Assembly: GCA_942490775.1 (NCBI GenBank)
Contig: CALNYL010000011.1
Location: forward strand, 186,001 to 250,000
From: UBA6489 sp942490775
Lineage (GTDB): Bacteria; Patescibacteriota; Gracilibacteria; BD1-5; UBA6164
Length of the DNA: 64,000 nt
Direction of reading: 5' to 3'
The notes under the pieces were generated by a model. The model searched no databases. It was not told the DNA's origin and was given only the letters and a program-made list of their open reading frames with translations. Position numbers and translations under genes: made by a program. This document shows positions 53,110 to 63,769 of this stretch, piece after piece. How positions within the stretch are numbered: position 1 is the first letter of the stretch; every line of letters starts with the position of its first letter.

Positions 53110-54837
53110 TTATAAATTATCAAAATATTCTCTTATAGCATCTCTCATTAATCTTCTTCTTTCTTTTAAAAACTCCTCATAACCTAATTCATAAAAATTT
53201 AATGGAATTTCATTAGATATAAGTCATTTATCAACTTTTTCTTTTCAATAAATTTCTGTAAATTCTTCATAATATTCTTTTGGAGATTTATCTGATATTT
53301 TTATATTGTCATTATAATTTAGATAAACATAATTTGCTAATTGATTAGTATCACTTCTACTTGTTAATCAAAATTCCGTTTTTAAATAATTCTTTGGAAA
53401 AATATGATGAATATCTAAAAATTTCTTTTTTACATCCTTAAAATTATCATCTAACAAATCTGAAATTGTAACATCTGAGAATAAAACTTTATCATTACTC
53501 TTTATTTTTGAAGCTAAATATACTAAATATCAATTATTTCTAATTGAAGCATTTGATAATGTCTCAATAATTCAAGTATTCCAAAAATCTTCTCACATAT
53601 CTATCTCTTCTTTTATATAATTTATAAATTCTTCTTTACTTTTCATTCCTTCAATTTCCTTTAATTCTTTCTCTAAAGTTGATTCTGTAGAAGAACTATA
53701 TTTTGCAACAAGAACAAGATAAACATAATACTTTCAAATATACTTTTCCAATTCATTATATTCTAATTTAAATCTGTATTTTCAAATTAAGTAAAATATA
53801 TATGAAAACAATATATTATTACTAGCATTTATTGTTTTTGAGTTTTTAAATCATAATCAAATCAATATTTTGAAAAAACTATTCCAATTTTTTTGATCTA
53901 TTACAACTTCTAGATTCTTTTTCAATAATTCTATTCTTTCTTGTCTTAATTCTTCTTTAAAAGTCCTATCTTCTGTATCTCTTCATTTTAAAAGATTATA
54001 CATATCTTTTAATCTTCATTTATAGAAAGTATAAGATACCAACACTTTTACAATATCTCAAGGATATATCTCAAGTAAATACTCAAATTTATTTTCTTTA
54101 TCATTTTTATTATAAGCAAACTTTTCTATTTTTTTTCTTCACTCATCCCAATGAACAGACAATAAAGTTAAAATAAAATCAAGTTGATTTAATTTCTTTC
54201 ATTCACTATTTATTCTAACAAAAATTTCTGAAACAACATCTATATCAACATTTTCTGATATTTCTAGTGCAGAAAATCATATATTTTTTATATTATATAA
54301 TTTCTCAATATTTTTAGGAATAATATTTTTTTCTTCTTCATTTAATTCATTCTCTTGAAAGTAATTATTTATAGTTTCATATGTACCTAATTCCCAAATT
54401 TTTGAAATATCATCTATCCATTCAGAAGATTTTTCAGATACTGAATTTGAAACTTCTAATTTTCATTCTCAGTTTTCTCATCCTTTAGGATTAAAAGAAA
54501 GTTTTATAATTTTTTCTTTATAATCATCATCTAAAACAGGTTTTCATTTTATCACTGCATAAAGAGAAGTTAACCTTTGTTGTCAATCAATTATAACTTT
54601 ATCAGGTATTTTATTCACATTGTCACTTCAAATATTATGAGTCTCTTGACTTAATTTTGTTTTCCAAAATAAAAAAAATCAAACAGGGTATCAATTATAC
54701 AAACTATCAAAAAGTTTACGAACTTGTGTAGTATTCCAAACAAATGGTCTTTGTAAATCAGGAAGTCAAATACTTCAAGTTTCTATAAAAGAAAGTAAAT
54801 TTTCTATATTATATTCTGTTGTTGTATATATTTTCAT
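53110..54837 (-). CDS. GmrSD-type DUF262-DUF1524 (HNH) restriction protein
   Basis: 575 residues. N-terminal DUF262 with LPDLQRPFVWN, YPVGFFLFWK and the nucleotide motif DGQQRLTSLYA (about residue 88). EIFVRINSEGKKLNQLDFIL follows. The C-terminal half holds the DUF1524 HNH-like core FLDIHHIFPKNYL (about residue 485) and TNQLANYVYLNYNDN, then GKEKVDKGLI. GmrSD is a type IV, modification-dependent endonuclease that cuts DNA with glucosylated hydroxymethylcytosine. The substrate here is unknown. The gene follows an upstream T-box-like leader, and a coiled-coil membrane gene and NYN gene come after. Confidence 0.9.
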
Positions 54838-54847
54838 AATTTTATTT

Positions 54848-54897
54848 TTTAAAAAAACTAAAAACCCCAAGACTTACTTACATAAGCCTTGGGGTCC
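54848..54897 (-). terminator. T-box-controlled intrinsic terminator
   Basis: Minus strand: CCCCAAGGCTTATG/...AAGTCTTGGGG then TTTTTAGTTTTTTT. Its 5' arm (CCCCAAG) is also the 3' arm of the T-box antiterminator, the usual mutually exclusive arrangement. It ends 11 bases before the GmrSD start codon. Confidence 0.85.
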
Positions 54898-55067
54898 AAT
54901 ATTTTTAGGACGGTTCCACCCAAGTTTCCTTCTCAAAAAAAATCAAGAAAGACACTTTTTATTATTAAATAACTTTTTCTTGTCAGATGTTACCATAATC
55001 TAACTCTAGTGAAATATTATTTAACTTTAATTAATCATCATTTTAATAATCAAGTGATTAAAGTCAA
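54885..55067 (-). promoter_or_regulatory. T-box riboswitch (tRNA-Gly type inferred) upstream of GmrSD
   Basis: On the minus strand: antiterminator 5' arm CTTGGG, 7-base T-box bulge TGGAACC (54912-54918), GTCC, loop, GGAC and CCCAAG, matching the T-box consensus. The bulge N is A, which pairs with a discriminator U (bacterial tRNA-Gly, tRNA-Cys). Upstream is a two-part stem: TTAAATAA/TTATTTAA outer, GTTAGAT/ATCTGAC inner with loop TATGGTAAC, whose GGT (54992-54994) is a glycine codon. A further ACTTTAAT/ATTAAAGT stem lies upstream. Together they make a Gly T-box with an ultrashort specifier stem. Assignment of the specifier is inference. Confidence 0.8.
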
Positions 55068-55210
55068 ATTTTTATTCTCAGATGTAAATTAAATTATATT
55101 ATATTTTACTTCATGAAAATTCTCATTGTTCTTTTCATCTGCACACTAAAAATTTGCTTTTCTTATATAACATATGATATATTTATAAAGATTTAAATTA
55201 TAAAATATTT

Positions 55211-57028
55211 ATGAAAATGGATTACAAAAAGTTTTTTCCTTTTTTAGAGTGGATTCCAAAATTAAAAGATAAAGCTATATTAAGATGAGACATAATAGCA
55301 GGTATGACAGTAGCCCTTGTATTAGTTCCTCAGTCTATGGCATATGCTCGTTTAGCAAATTTACCTCTAGAGGTCTGATTATATACAGCATTTATTCCTG
55401 TGATAATATGAGCTTTATTTGGTTCATCTTACCAGATGTCAACTGGACCTGTTACTATAGTTTCACTAATGACTGCTACTGCTATAGCCCCAATAGCTGC
55501 TAGTTGATCAGAAGAAGCCGTAATTTATGCTTCCCTATTAGCTTTATTTATATGAATATTTTACATAATACTTTGAGTCTTAAGACTATGAATAATAGTA
55601 GACTTTCTTTCTCATCCCGTTGTAGTTAGTTTTACAAATGCTATAGCTATTATTACCATAACATCTCAAATACCAAAAATACTTTGAATAAACCTTGGTG
55701 ATGAAAAAACAGGAATCTTCTTTAAGGATATCTGATTGATGATAAAACTTGCTTTTGAATGACCCCATATAGCCACTCTTATTTTTTGAGCATGTTCTAT
55801 ATTGATATTAGTATTACTTACAAAATATGCCCCAAAACTACCTAGAGTATTAATTTTATTAATTATCTCTATTGTAATATCAACTATATTAAAAGATTAT
55901 GGCTTGTGAATTGAAGTAGTAGAAGATATTAAAAATAATTTACCTTGATTTTCTCTTCCTTTTCTAAAAAATGAAGTTACATCTTTATGATATGAGCAGA
56001 TAAGAAATCTCTGGTTTATGGCAATGGTTATATGACTTATAGGTTTCACTGAATCTATAAGTGTAGCAAAATTTGTATGAAGTCAAACAAAACAAAGAGT
56101 ATCAGCTAACAGAGAACTCATTGGTCAATGAATGGCAAATATAAGTTCTTGACTATCTGGTGGTTTCTGAGTAGCTTGAAGTTTTTCTAAGACTGCTGTA
56201 AATATGAGAAGTTGAGCCCAAACTGGTTTTTCTTCAGTTGTTACTTGAATAATGGTTTTGATAACTATATTATTTTTTACTAAATATTTATACTACTTAC
56301 CTAATGCTACCCTTGCAGCAATAATCATCGTAGCTGTATTTAACTTAATAAAAGTTAAATCTCTAGTTAAGGTATGGGGAATGGATCAAAAAGAGTGAAT
56401 TATTGCTGTACTTACCTTTATCCTAACATTACTTTTAACTCCAAATGTAGAATGATGAATACTTATGTGAGTTGTATTATCTCTTTGACTTTTTATATAT
56501 CGCTCCATGAGACCTAAGTTAGCTGAAGTATCTATGTATAAGGACTGAGAATATAGAGATACTGAAGTATTTTGACTAAAAAGAAGTAAAAATGTAAGTA
56601 TACTTAGATTTGAATGAAATCTTTACTTTGCAAATGCCTGATATTTTGAATCATCTATGTTAGAACATATTTCTAAAAAAGAAAAACTAAAATATATAAT
56701 ACTTAGTTTGGAACTTGTAAATAATATAGACTATACTGGTCAAGAAACATTGGAAAATTTAATTGAAAGATTAGAAAAGTGATGAACTAGGATTTATCTT
56801 ACAAATCTTAGAACCAGAGTTATTCAAAAACTCAGTAAAAGTAAATTCATAAGAAGATTTTGAGAAAGGTATATTTTTGTTGAAGTTGAACAAGCTGTAG
56901 AAAAAGTAAAAAAGAGATTTAAAAAAGCTGATACAAAAGCTTTAGAAGACTATAAACCTGATAAAAAGAAAGAACCTGAAATGGAAGAAGAGGTTTTAAA
57001 AAATATAGAAGAAGTTGGAGAACATTAA
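55211..57028 (+). CDS. SulP-family anion transporter with STAS domain
   Basis: 605 residues with about twelve membrane helices. GMTVALVLVPQSMAYARLANLP is the SulP signature, and later GFTESISVAKF and GSFSKTAVNMRSGAQTG are the conserved anion-site blocks. The C-terminal STAS domain (SILRFEGNLYFANAGYF, IILSLELVNNIDYTG) is followed by a charged tail. It may carry sulfate, bicarbonate or other anions; the ion cannot be told. It diverges from the T-box-GmrSD operon. Confidence 0.94.
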
Positions 57029-57039
57029 AAAAATAACAA

Positions 57040-57612
57040 CTACCTCAATAAAACCTTTTCTAGCCAAAAAACCTGCAAATAATAAATAACCGTTGAAAAG
57101 TACCTAAAAAACCATCTACTAGATTTTCTATTTATAAATCAAAAATCAAAAATAAAAATCTGATCTCACTTTATTACTAAATTATGCATTTTAAAAGGAT
57201 TTAAAATCACTTCCGTTCATAGTACATCTAAAAATAGTCACTCCTGCTCCCATAATTTCTTGTTTATTTCTAAAAAAAGTAAAGTTTTATTCTTTATCTC
57301 AATGTTTTTAAAAAATTTCGGTGAAAGTATTTCTCAGTGAATCTTTTCTTGTTTTATAATATATAATAAATTTTCATCTCTATATATTTCTGTTTTTGCT
57401 ATATCAAAATCCTTTCAAAAGTATTTTTTAGTTATTTCATAACTATGTTCTATAGCTTTATATGCATCCTTATTTCTATAAAATAAATATTTTCAAGTAA
57501 TATTTGGACATTTATAAAAGAAATTTTTATACTCTACTACTCTATTTTCTGCAAAAAATCTTCTTATAGGGATTTTTTTTAGTAGTTTTTTTATCTCATC
57601 GAGATTTTTCAT
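57040..57612 (-). CDS. Kinase-fold protein (LPS-kinase/APH-like)
   Basis: 190 residues. Weak kinase-fold signs: NPFKMHNLVIKGDQIFIFDFGF is like the catalytic loop N and the DFG-type metal Asp of small-molecule kinases. The N-terminal lobe (KKLLKKIPIRRFFAENRVV) is basic. It lacks a clear P-loop or HRD. Might be an inactive or diverged member. It is the last gene of a minus-strand group after the phosphoglycerol transferase. Confidence 0.55.
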
Positions 57613-57711
57613 AGTTTTTATTAAATTTGAAAAATAATTACCTAGCTCTAATTCAGAGAAAACTTTGTATTCGCTGTATTATTAGTAACATCTGCAATAC
57701 TTTCTATCTCA

Positions 57712-59589
57712 CTAAAACTCCATAATTCTCCAATCATCATCTTCATTACCAAAAATATTTTTTATATAATCTCTTGAAACATTCTCAATATTATTTGAAA
57801 TTTCCTTAATTTCTTTATTACCATTTATCTTTGTATAAAGAATACAAAATTTATTATCAATCAAATCAGGATCAATATTATTACAATAATCTATATATAT
57901 AGAAGCCTCTTTCTCTTTCGTCCTATCAATAAGCAATTTAGGTTTATCTGTATGCTCTTCCCAAAATACCTTCTTTATAATTATCTCTCCAATTAATGTT
58001 TTTTCCAGATAAAACACAATAGGAATGCTAACCTTCTTATTATCTATACTAATTTCTTTTTTTCAAATATTAATAACAAATCCATTTTCAGCAGAAGGAT
58101 AATTCCAAAAAGATTCATAATCATCTTTCCGTTTTTTAAAAGTAAAATTCTCATATTTTTCTTTAATAGTTTTTTCATCTCCCAATAAATTTACTCACAA
58201 TCATAAATTCTCTACTCTAAATCACATCATAGACAAAACAGTAGAACCAATATCTAAAGTAATTCACTTTTTATATATTTTTTGACTTTCCCTCTCTGGA
58301 TCTATTACAAAAAATAGTATTTTCCTATCATCTTCTTTTTTATCTATTATATCTCTAGAATTATTATGAGACATAGCATAATGATCAGAAGCAACAACTA
58401 TAATCGTATCTTTATAATTTTCATTATTTTTTATTTTGTTTATAAAATCACTCACCAAATAATCAGTACAATGGTAAGAATTTAATGTACTATTCCCAGA
58501 ATCCTCTGTATATCACAAATTTTTACAACTATTTGAAACAGCTCAAGTTTCACCATGTGTATCCATATTTATCATAAACAATCAAAACTTTTCATCCTTT
58601 TTTGATAATTCTTCATACTTTTCATAAGCATAATCAAAAACAGTATCATCATATAATCCCCAATCATAAAAATAATCCTTTATTCACTTTTTAACAACCA
58701 ATTCATCTCTTCACTCTACAGAAGAAAATCAATGAGTCTTATAAAAGTTTCACTTACCAGCAAAACTTAACTTTGCTCATCATACATAATTTAAATCATA
58801 TCAAGCATTTTCTAAGAAATCTCATACACAGACAGCTCACTCCAAAAAATAGTCAATTCCATTCATTGAATTTCATCAAACAAGAGGTATTCAACACTGA
58901 CTCCCCACCATTCATCAAATAGTCCGAGAAGTACCATAAGCCTCTTCTATATTTTCAAAAGATATTGCACTATCCTTAAGACTATTAAGTCAATTAGTTA
59001 ATCATGGAAACAACTCTTCATCTAAATAAAGTTTTTCAAAACTTTCTAAATATATAAAAATAATATTTTTATTATCTACACTAGCCTTTTGTAGCTCTGG
59101 TATTTTATAAAAATCTTCAAACACAAGATCCTTCTTTACAACACTTTTACCATCTGAAGTATATTCTATAATTTCATCAGAATCAAAATATCCATTTAGT
59201 TCTATAATATTTTTAGTAAAAGGAGCAACCAAAAAAGAAGATATTAATAACATTATTGAAATAAATCCCAACATAGGAGATTTCTTAGTTTTTTTCTTTT
59301 TTAGCGAAAAATAAATAGCCAAAGGAATAGACAATGATAATACTCCCAAAATAACAGCCGCAACTATTATTTGATTATGAGAACCAAAACCAGCTCATTC
59401 AACTCAATATCTCAAGTGATATACAACAGACTCATTTATTCAGTCTCATGTAAAATAGTCTGATACTAAAAATACACTGGTCAAAAATAGGAATATAAAA
59501 CAAAAAAGACAAAACAAAGCAAAACTAAATTTATTTTTATTAGTTAGAACTAAAGCGATTAAAATTATTATAAATGATACTATTAGCAT
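57712..59589 (-). CDS. MdoB/OpgB-like phosphoglycerol transferase (sulfatase fold)
   Basis: 625 residues. Four N-terminal membrane helices, then the alkaline-phosphatase-superfamily domain: NIIFIYLESFEKLYL (metal Glu), EAYGTSRTIGGMVGSQCGIP with the active-site Thr/Ser, INMDTHGETG, and VVASDHYAMSH (metal Asp/His). The C-terminal 200 residues are a beta-rich extension. It would move phosphoglycerol from phosphatidylglycerol to a surface glycan or teichoic-type polymer. Next downstream is a kinase-fold gene. Confidence 0.85.
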
Positions 59590-59642
59590 TTTCTAAAAAT
59601 TATTAGTATTATCAACAGAAGAGTTTTCACCTTTAAATTTTT

Positions 59643-59906
59643 CTATTTTCCTTGATTCTTTAGCGAACTAATATGTATAGCATTCCATATCGTTTTTACC
59701 ATATCTTCATCTATTCATAAACTTTTTGCTCTTTCTATTTTCTCATTTAAAAGCTCTTCCCATCTTGTTTTCTGTAAAAATGGGACATTACTTTGTTTTT
59801 TTATTTCTCAAACTTCGTTTGTTACTTCAAATCTATTTTTTAATAAATTTAATATTTCCAAATCTATTTTATCTATTTTTTTTCTTAACTCTATTATCTT
59901 TTCCAT
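59643..59906 (-). CDS. Chorismate mutase (AroQ type)
   Basis: 87 residues, all helical. ELRKKIDKIDLEILNLLKNRFEVTNEVGEIKK is the CM_2 helix 1 with Arg and Lys active-site residues. VPFLQKTRWEELLNEKIERAKSLGID and WNAIHISSLKNQ complete the fold. It turns chorismate into prephenate for Phe/Tyr. Chorismate synthase lies 2.3 kb upstream on the same strand. Other pathway genes are not in the window. Confidence 0.9.
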
Positions 59907-59957
59907 ATTTTGTTTTAGTTTAATTTTATATTATTTCTCTATGGTTTTTTCATTCTA

Positions 59958-62163
59958 TTATTCTCAGAAATCTAAACTTTCTGTATCCATCCCATCTAAG
60001 TCTATTCCATCTAAATTTATTTCATCTGTATCTATTTCTCCCATATTTAATCAATCTAAATCTATTTCATCTAAATTAAACTCTTCTAAATCATCAATTC
60101 CCTCCATTCATTCCATAAAATCTTCAACTCTCATTTCATTATTTATATCAGAATCATATGGTTGTACCATTGAACCAAATTGAGTCATCATCATATATTG
60201 ACTATAAGCAGATATTGAAGCAATTCAAATTAATCAAACTGCTAATCATCAAATTACCTTTTTATTAGTTAAAATCTCTAGTTGACTAGGAGAAACATTA
60301 GGTAAATTCATAGTCTCCATAAGATTAATCTCTATTTCATTAAAATCTGTTGGAATCTCATATTTCACAGTTCACTCTTGAACCCCTATCTTTGCTTTTG
60401 ATTTCAAAGTCTCTTTATCCATTGTTAAGTAAAAATCAAGATTTGAAACTTCAAAACCATTTTCTTCACTTCTCTTTATATTTAATTTACTATCTATTTT
60501 ATTCTCTCAATTCTCTGTTAATAACAAAGAATATGTTTCTTGATTATCTTTTTTTTCAGTCAAAATTTAGATTCATGCTTATTTCATCTCAACCTGATAC
60601 CATACTTCAGCTTAAATAAAAGTCTTTTAGTCAGTTATAGTTTCATTCTAAACTTCATTTTCATTCTTGCGTATCAGCACTTCATGTAATTTTTCAGTCA
60701 TCATAAACTAAACTTACAACCTGCTCTCATTCAGTCATATCATAATTCCACTTTTTTCCATTATAATTAGAATCTATTTTTAAATCTCCGAAATCAGAGT
60801 TAAAATTATATTTTGGAAAATCATAAACAAAAACAAGTTTACCAGTTTCCTTTTCATCTTGAATCATTTTAAAATCAATTTTTCATTCTTCTAAACCTCA
60901 TTTTGCTATTAAAGAACCCTTAGATCAAGTATAATCAGTTGAATCAAAAGTTATATCATATTTTTTTAGACTATAATTATCAAAAGAAACAATTCAATCA
61001 AAGTTAACATCTCCTCCCTCTTTTAAATTTGCTTTTATTTCTCAATTTCAGTTTTTAACCGTTCAAATGATATTAACCCCATTCATATCTTCTATTTTTA
61101 TTTCCAATAAACTAGAAGTTAATTTTTCTCAGTTTCATTTCATCTCTAAAGTAAGAATATCCTTAGGTAACACAAGAGAACTATCCCAAATAGAAACTTT
61201 ATTATTTTTATACTCAGCATTTATAGAAAAAGCATTACCCTGAGCTATAACAAATTTATAATTTCAATTTTCAATATCTCCCTCTTTATATATTTGAGTT
61301 GATACAGATAAAACTCCATTAACCCATTCAAATCACATCTCACAACTACTTATCATTTCTTCCATCTCATCATCTCCCAAATCTTGATTAGTATAAACTG
61401 ATAATTGCTTACTACCCTCCAATATAATTGGTCACATATTCTTACAAACATTCTTGTTTAACTTCAAATATACTTTATCTCAACTCCTCCTATCTTCTTC
61501 AAATAAATCATCTAAAAACTTAGAACTAAGTAAATAATTATTTAATTTTTCATTTGTCTTATGTTTTTTATAGTATTCCATAGGATTACTTGTAACAGCT
61601 CAAATTATAAGCTCTTTTACAAGTTCATCATTTGCCAATTTTCAAAACACCTTCAAAAGAGGTTTAGAATTATCCACCATAACATATTTACCATCTTTAA
61701 AACTCCCTTTCATATTATCCAAATGAGAAACTATCCTCTTTGTTATACTATCAGTTCAGCTTAATACATCATCAGGTATATTATCCATTCACTCTCATAC
61801 AAAAGCATACAATTTTTCATTATCTGAAACCAAATCAACATCTTTTATATTTACAACCTCCTCCATTAAATTTGTTTTAAAATTGATTTCTCAAAACTGA
61901 AACCTTTGTTTTAATCATTTTTCTTGACTCAACATTTTTCAGTCCTTTATATTTAAATCAAAAAGATCTTCTTTCTCTTCACCTTTTACCATCTCTCAAG
62001 ATGCCTCTAAAAAATAAGAATAATTAACATCCTTATCTCACCAATTAAATATTGAATCACTATCTTCCTTTTTAGTAAGGAAAATAACAAGTACCACTAT
62101 AAATACCAATATTCCAACAATCAAAAGTATTTTAAATAGACCTTTGTTCTTATTCTCTGCCAT
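59958..62163 (-). CDS. Large membrane-anchored protein of unknown function, frameshifted
   Basis: About 734 residues when joined. One N-terminal helix (residues 8-27), a long extracytoplasmic beta-rich region, a second hydrophobic helix near the C-terminus (KKVIGGLAVGLIGIASISA), and a strongly acidic tail with a five-residue rhythm (NLDEIDLDGLNMGEID...INLDGIDLDGMD). The first ORF (62163 to 60544) ends after a run of eight A (T8 on the plus strand at 60549-60556). With one A fewer the frame continues to 59958, and the total length is 3n+1. It may be a real slippage site, an assembly error or decay. Confidence 0.65.
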
Positions 62164-62231
62164 TTTTATTGTATTAAAAATATAAAACGAAACATAGTAT
62201 AATATTTTACTTAGTTTTGTAAAAACTTTTT

Positions 62232-63296
62232 TTACCTCTTAGATTTATCAAGTAAATACAAATCCAAAATATTAAGTGCAACCATTGATTCAACAACAGG
62301 AATTACTCTTGGTAATATAGTTGGGTCATGCCTTCATCTCACTTGAAAATCTACAGCCTCTCATGATATATTTACAGTTTTCTGTTTTTTATAAATACTA
62401 GAAGTAGGTTTAACAGCTATTCTGAAAATTATATCTTCTCCTGTTGAGATTCATCATAAAATTCATCCATACTTATTATGTTCTGACTGGATTTTTCAGT
62501 CCTTATTTATAAATCACTCATTATAAGACATACCTGTTTCATTAACTGTATCGAAACCTAATCAATACTCAAATCATAAAACTCATCAGATCGATAACAT
62601 ACTAGAAGCTAATACTGCTTTTATTTTTCAAAATGTTGGTTCTCATAAATTTGCTGGTGGATTTTTTATATGACATTCTATTATTCAACCTATAGAATCT
62701 CATTTCCCTGCCATTTGTTCAGCCAGTTTTACCATATCATCAGCAACTTCCCTATCCGCTGTTCTTAGCTTGTTTTGTTCTATAAAACTATAATCTACAT
62801 TTTTTACTTTGTATTTTCAAATTTGTTTTGTAAATCCAAATATTTCTACTGATAATTTTTCTTTTAAATACTGCTTTGCTAATGCTCATGCTAGTACTCT
62901 AGATACTGTTTCTCTTCAAGAGCTTCTTCATCATCATCTATAATCTCTTATTCCGTCATATTTTTGATGATAAGTTAAATCAGCATGATTTGGACGAAAT
63001 AAATCTTTTATATTTGTGTAATCTTTTGATTTTTGATTTTCGTTATACACTATCATCATTATTGGATGTCCTGTAGTTTTTCACTCAAATATTCAGCTTA
63101 ATATCTCAAATGAATTATCTTCTTTTCTTTGGGTTGTTATATTGCTTTGTCATGGTTTTCTTCTATCTAATTCGCTTTGGATGAATTTCATATCTATTTT
63201 CATTCATACTGGGAATCAGTCTACTATTACTCATAGTGCTTGTCAGTGGCTTTCTCAAAATGTTGTTATTTTGAGGATGTTTCATAGAGTGTTCAT
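62232..63296 (-). CDS. aroC: Chorismate synthase
   Basis: 354 residues, normal length. LKITTFGESHGQALGVIVDG, RRKPGQSNITTQR, DYRGGGRSSGRETVSRVLAGALAK and FRIAVKPTSSI are the FMN- and substrate-binding blocks. It makes chorismate from EPSP in the shikimate path. Nearly all the catalytic-loop glycines are TGA, so the gene disappears under the standard code. PhnA-like gene lies upstream. Confidence 0.96.
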
Positions 63297-63338
63297 GGGA
63301 TTTTTTTTAGTGAGTAAATTATTACCTCTCTCTAAATT

Positions 63339-63362
63339 CTCTCTCCTTGTCAGGAGAAAGAG
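63339..63362. repeat. CTCTCTCCTTGTCAGGAGAAAGAG palindrome
   Basis: Lies between the PhnA-like gene and aroC and resembles the insertion within the DegT gene (31848-31873). Confidence 0.6.
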
Positions 63363-63383
63363 GGACAGATTAATTTATATTTT

Positions 63384-63620
63384 TTAGCTTTTTTTAAAAA
63401 ATTCTGTTCTTAATACCATTTTTCATGATTCTATTAATTCTGGATCGTCTGTTAGTCTTATTTTTGTAAATTTATCTCATCTTTTTATGTCTGTTGATCA
63501 TTTTACTTTTATATTTTTGGTTGCGATAACTGTGTCTCAGTCCTGAAGAATATTTCAGTTACAGTCTTTTACGACTAGTTCTGTTTCTTCTTCGTCGTCT
63601 AACCAGTTTTTTTTTGCCAT
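63384..63620 (-). CDS. PhnA-like (YjdM C-terminal) small protein
   Basis: 78 residues. VVKDCNGNILQDGDTVIATKNIKVKGST, IKRGDKFTKIRL and MVLRTEFFKK match the PhnA domain (an SH3-like barrel). The N-terminal zinc ribbon of the classical protein is missing. The domain's function is not known despite the old link to phosphonate use. Followed by a palindrome and aroC on the same strand. Confidence 0.85.
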
Positions 63621-63769
63621 AGTGTGTTTTTAAGTAATTAATATTATTTTTTTGATTTAAAATACTGTTTCAGAATATGAAAAAATAATAAAAATGCAAT
63701 TACTTTTGTAGAAGAGATTATTTTATGATAAAATAGAAATAAATACTATTTACTTCAAATATTTTATGT
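63621..63769. other. Intergenic AT-rich stretch
   Basis: No gene seen. The upstream region of the PhnA-like gene lies here, without a clear consensus promoter. Confidence 0.4.

Noticed and set aside
54962..55140. Stem I of a canonical T-box with AG bulge and distal loop
   Set aside because: No AG-bulge/GNUG pair found; only a short stem with a terminal specifier-like loop is supported, so a full canonical stem I is not claimed.
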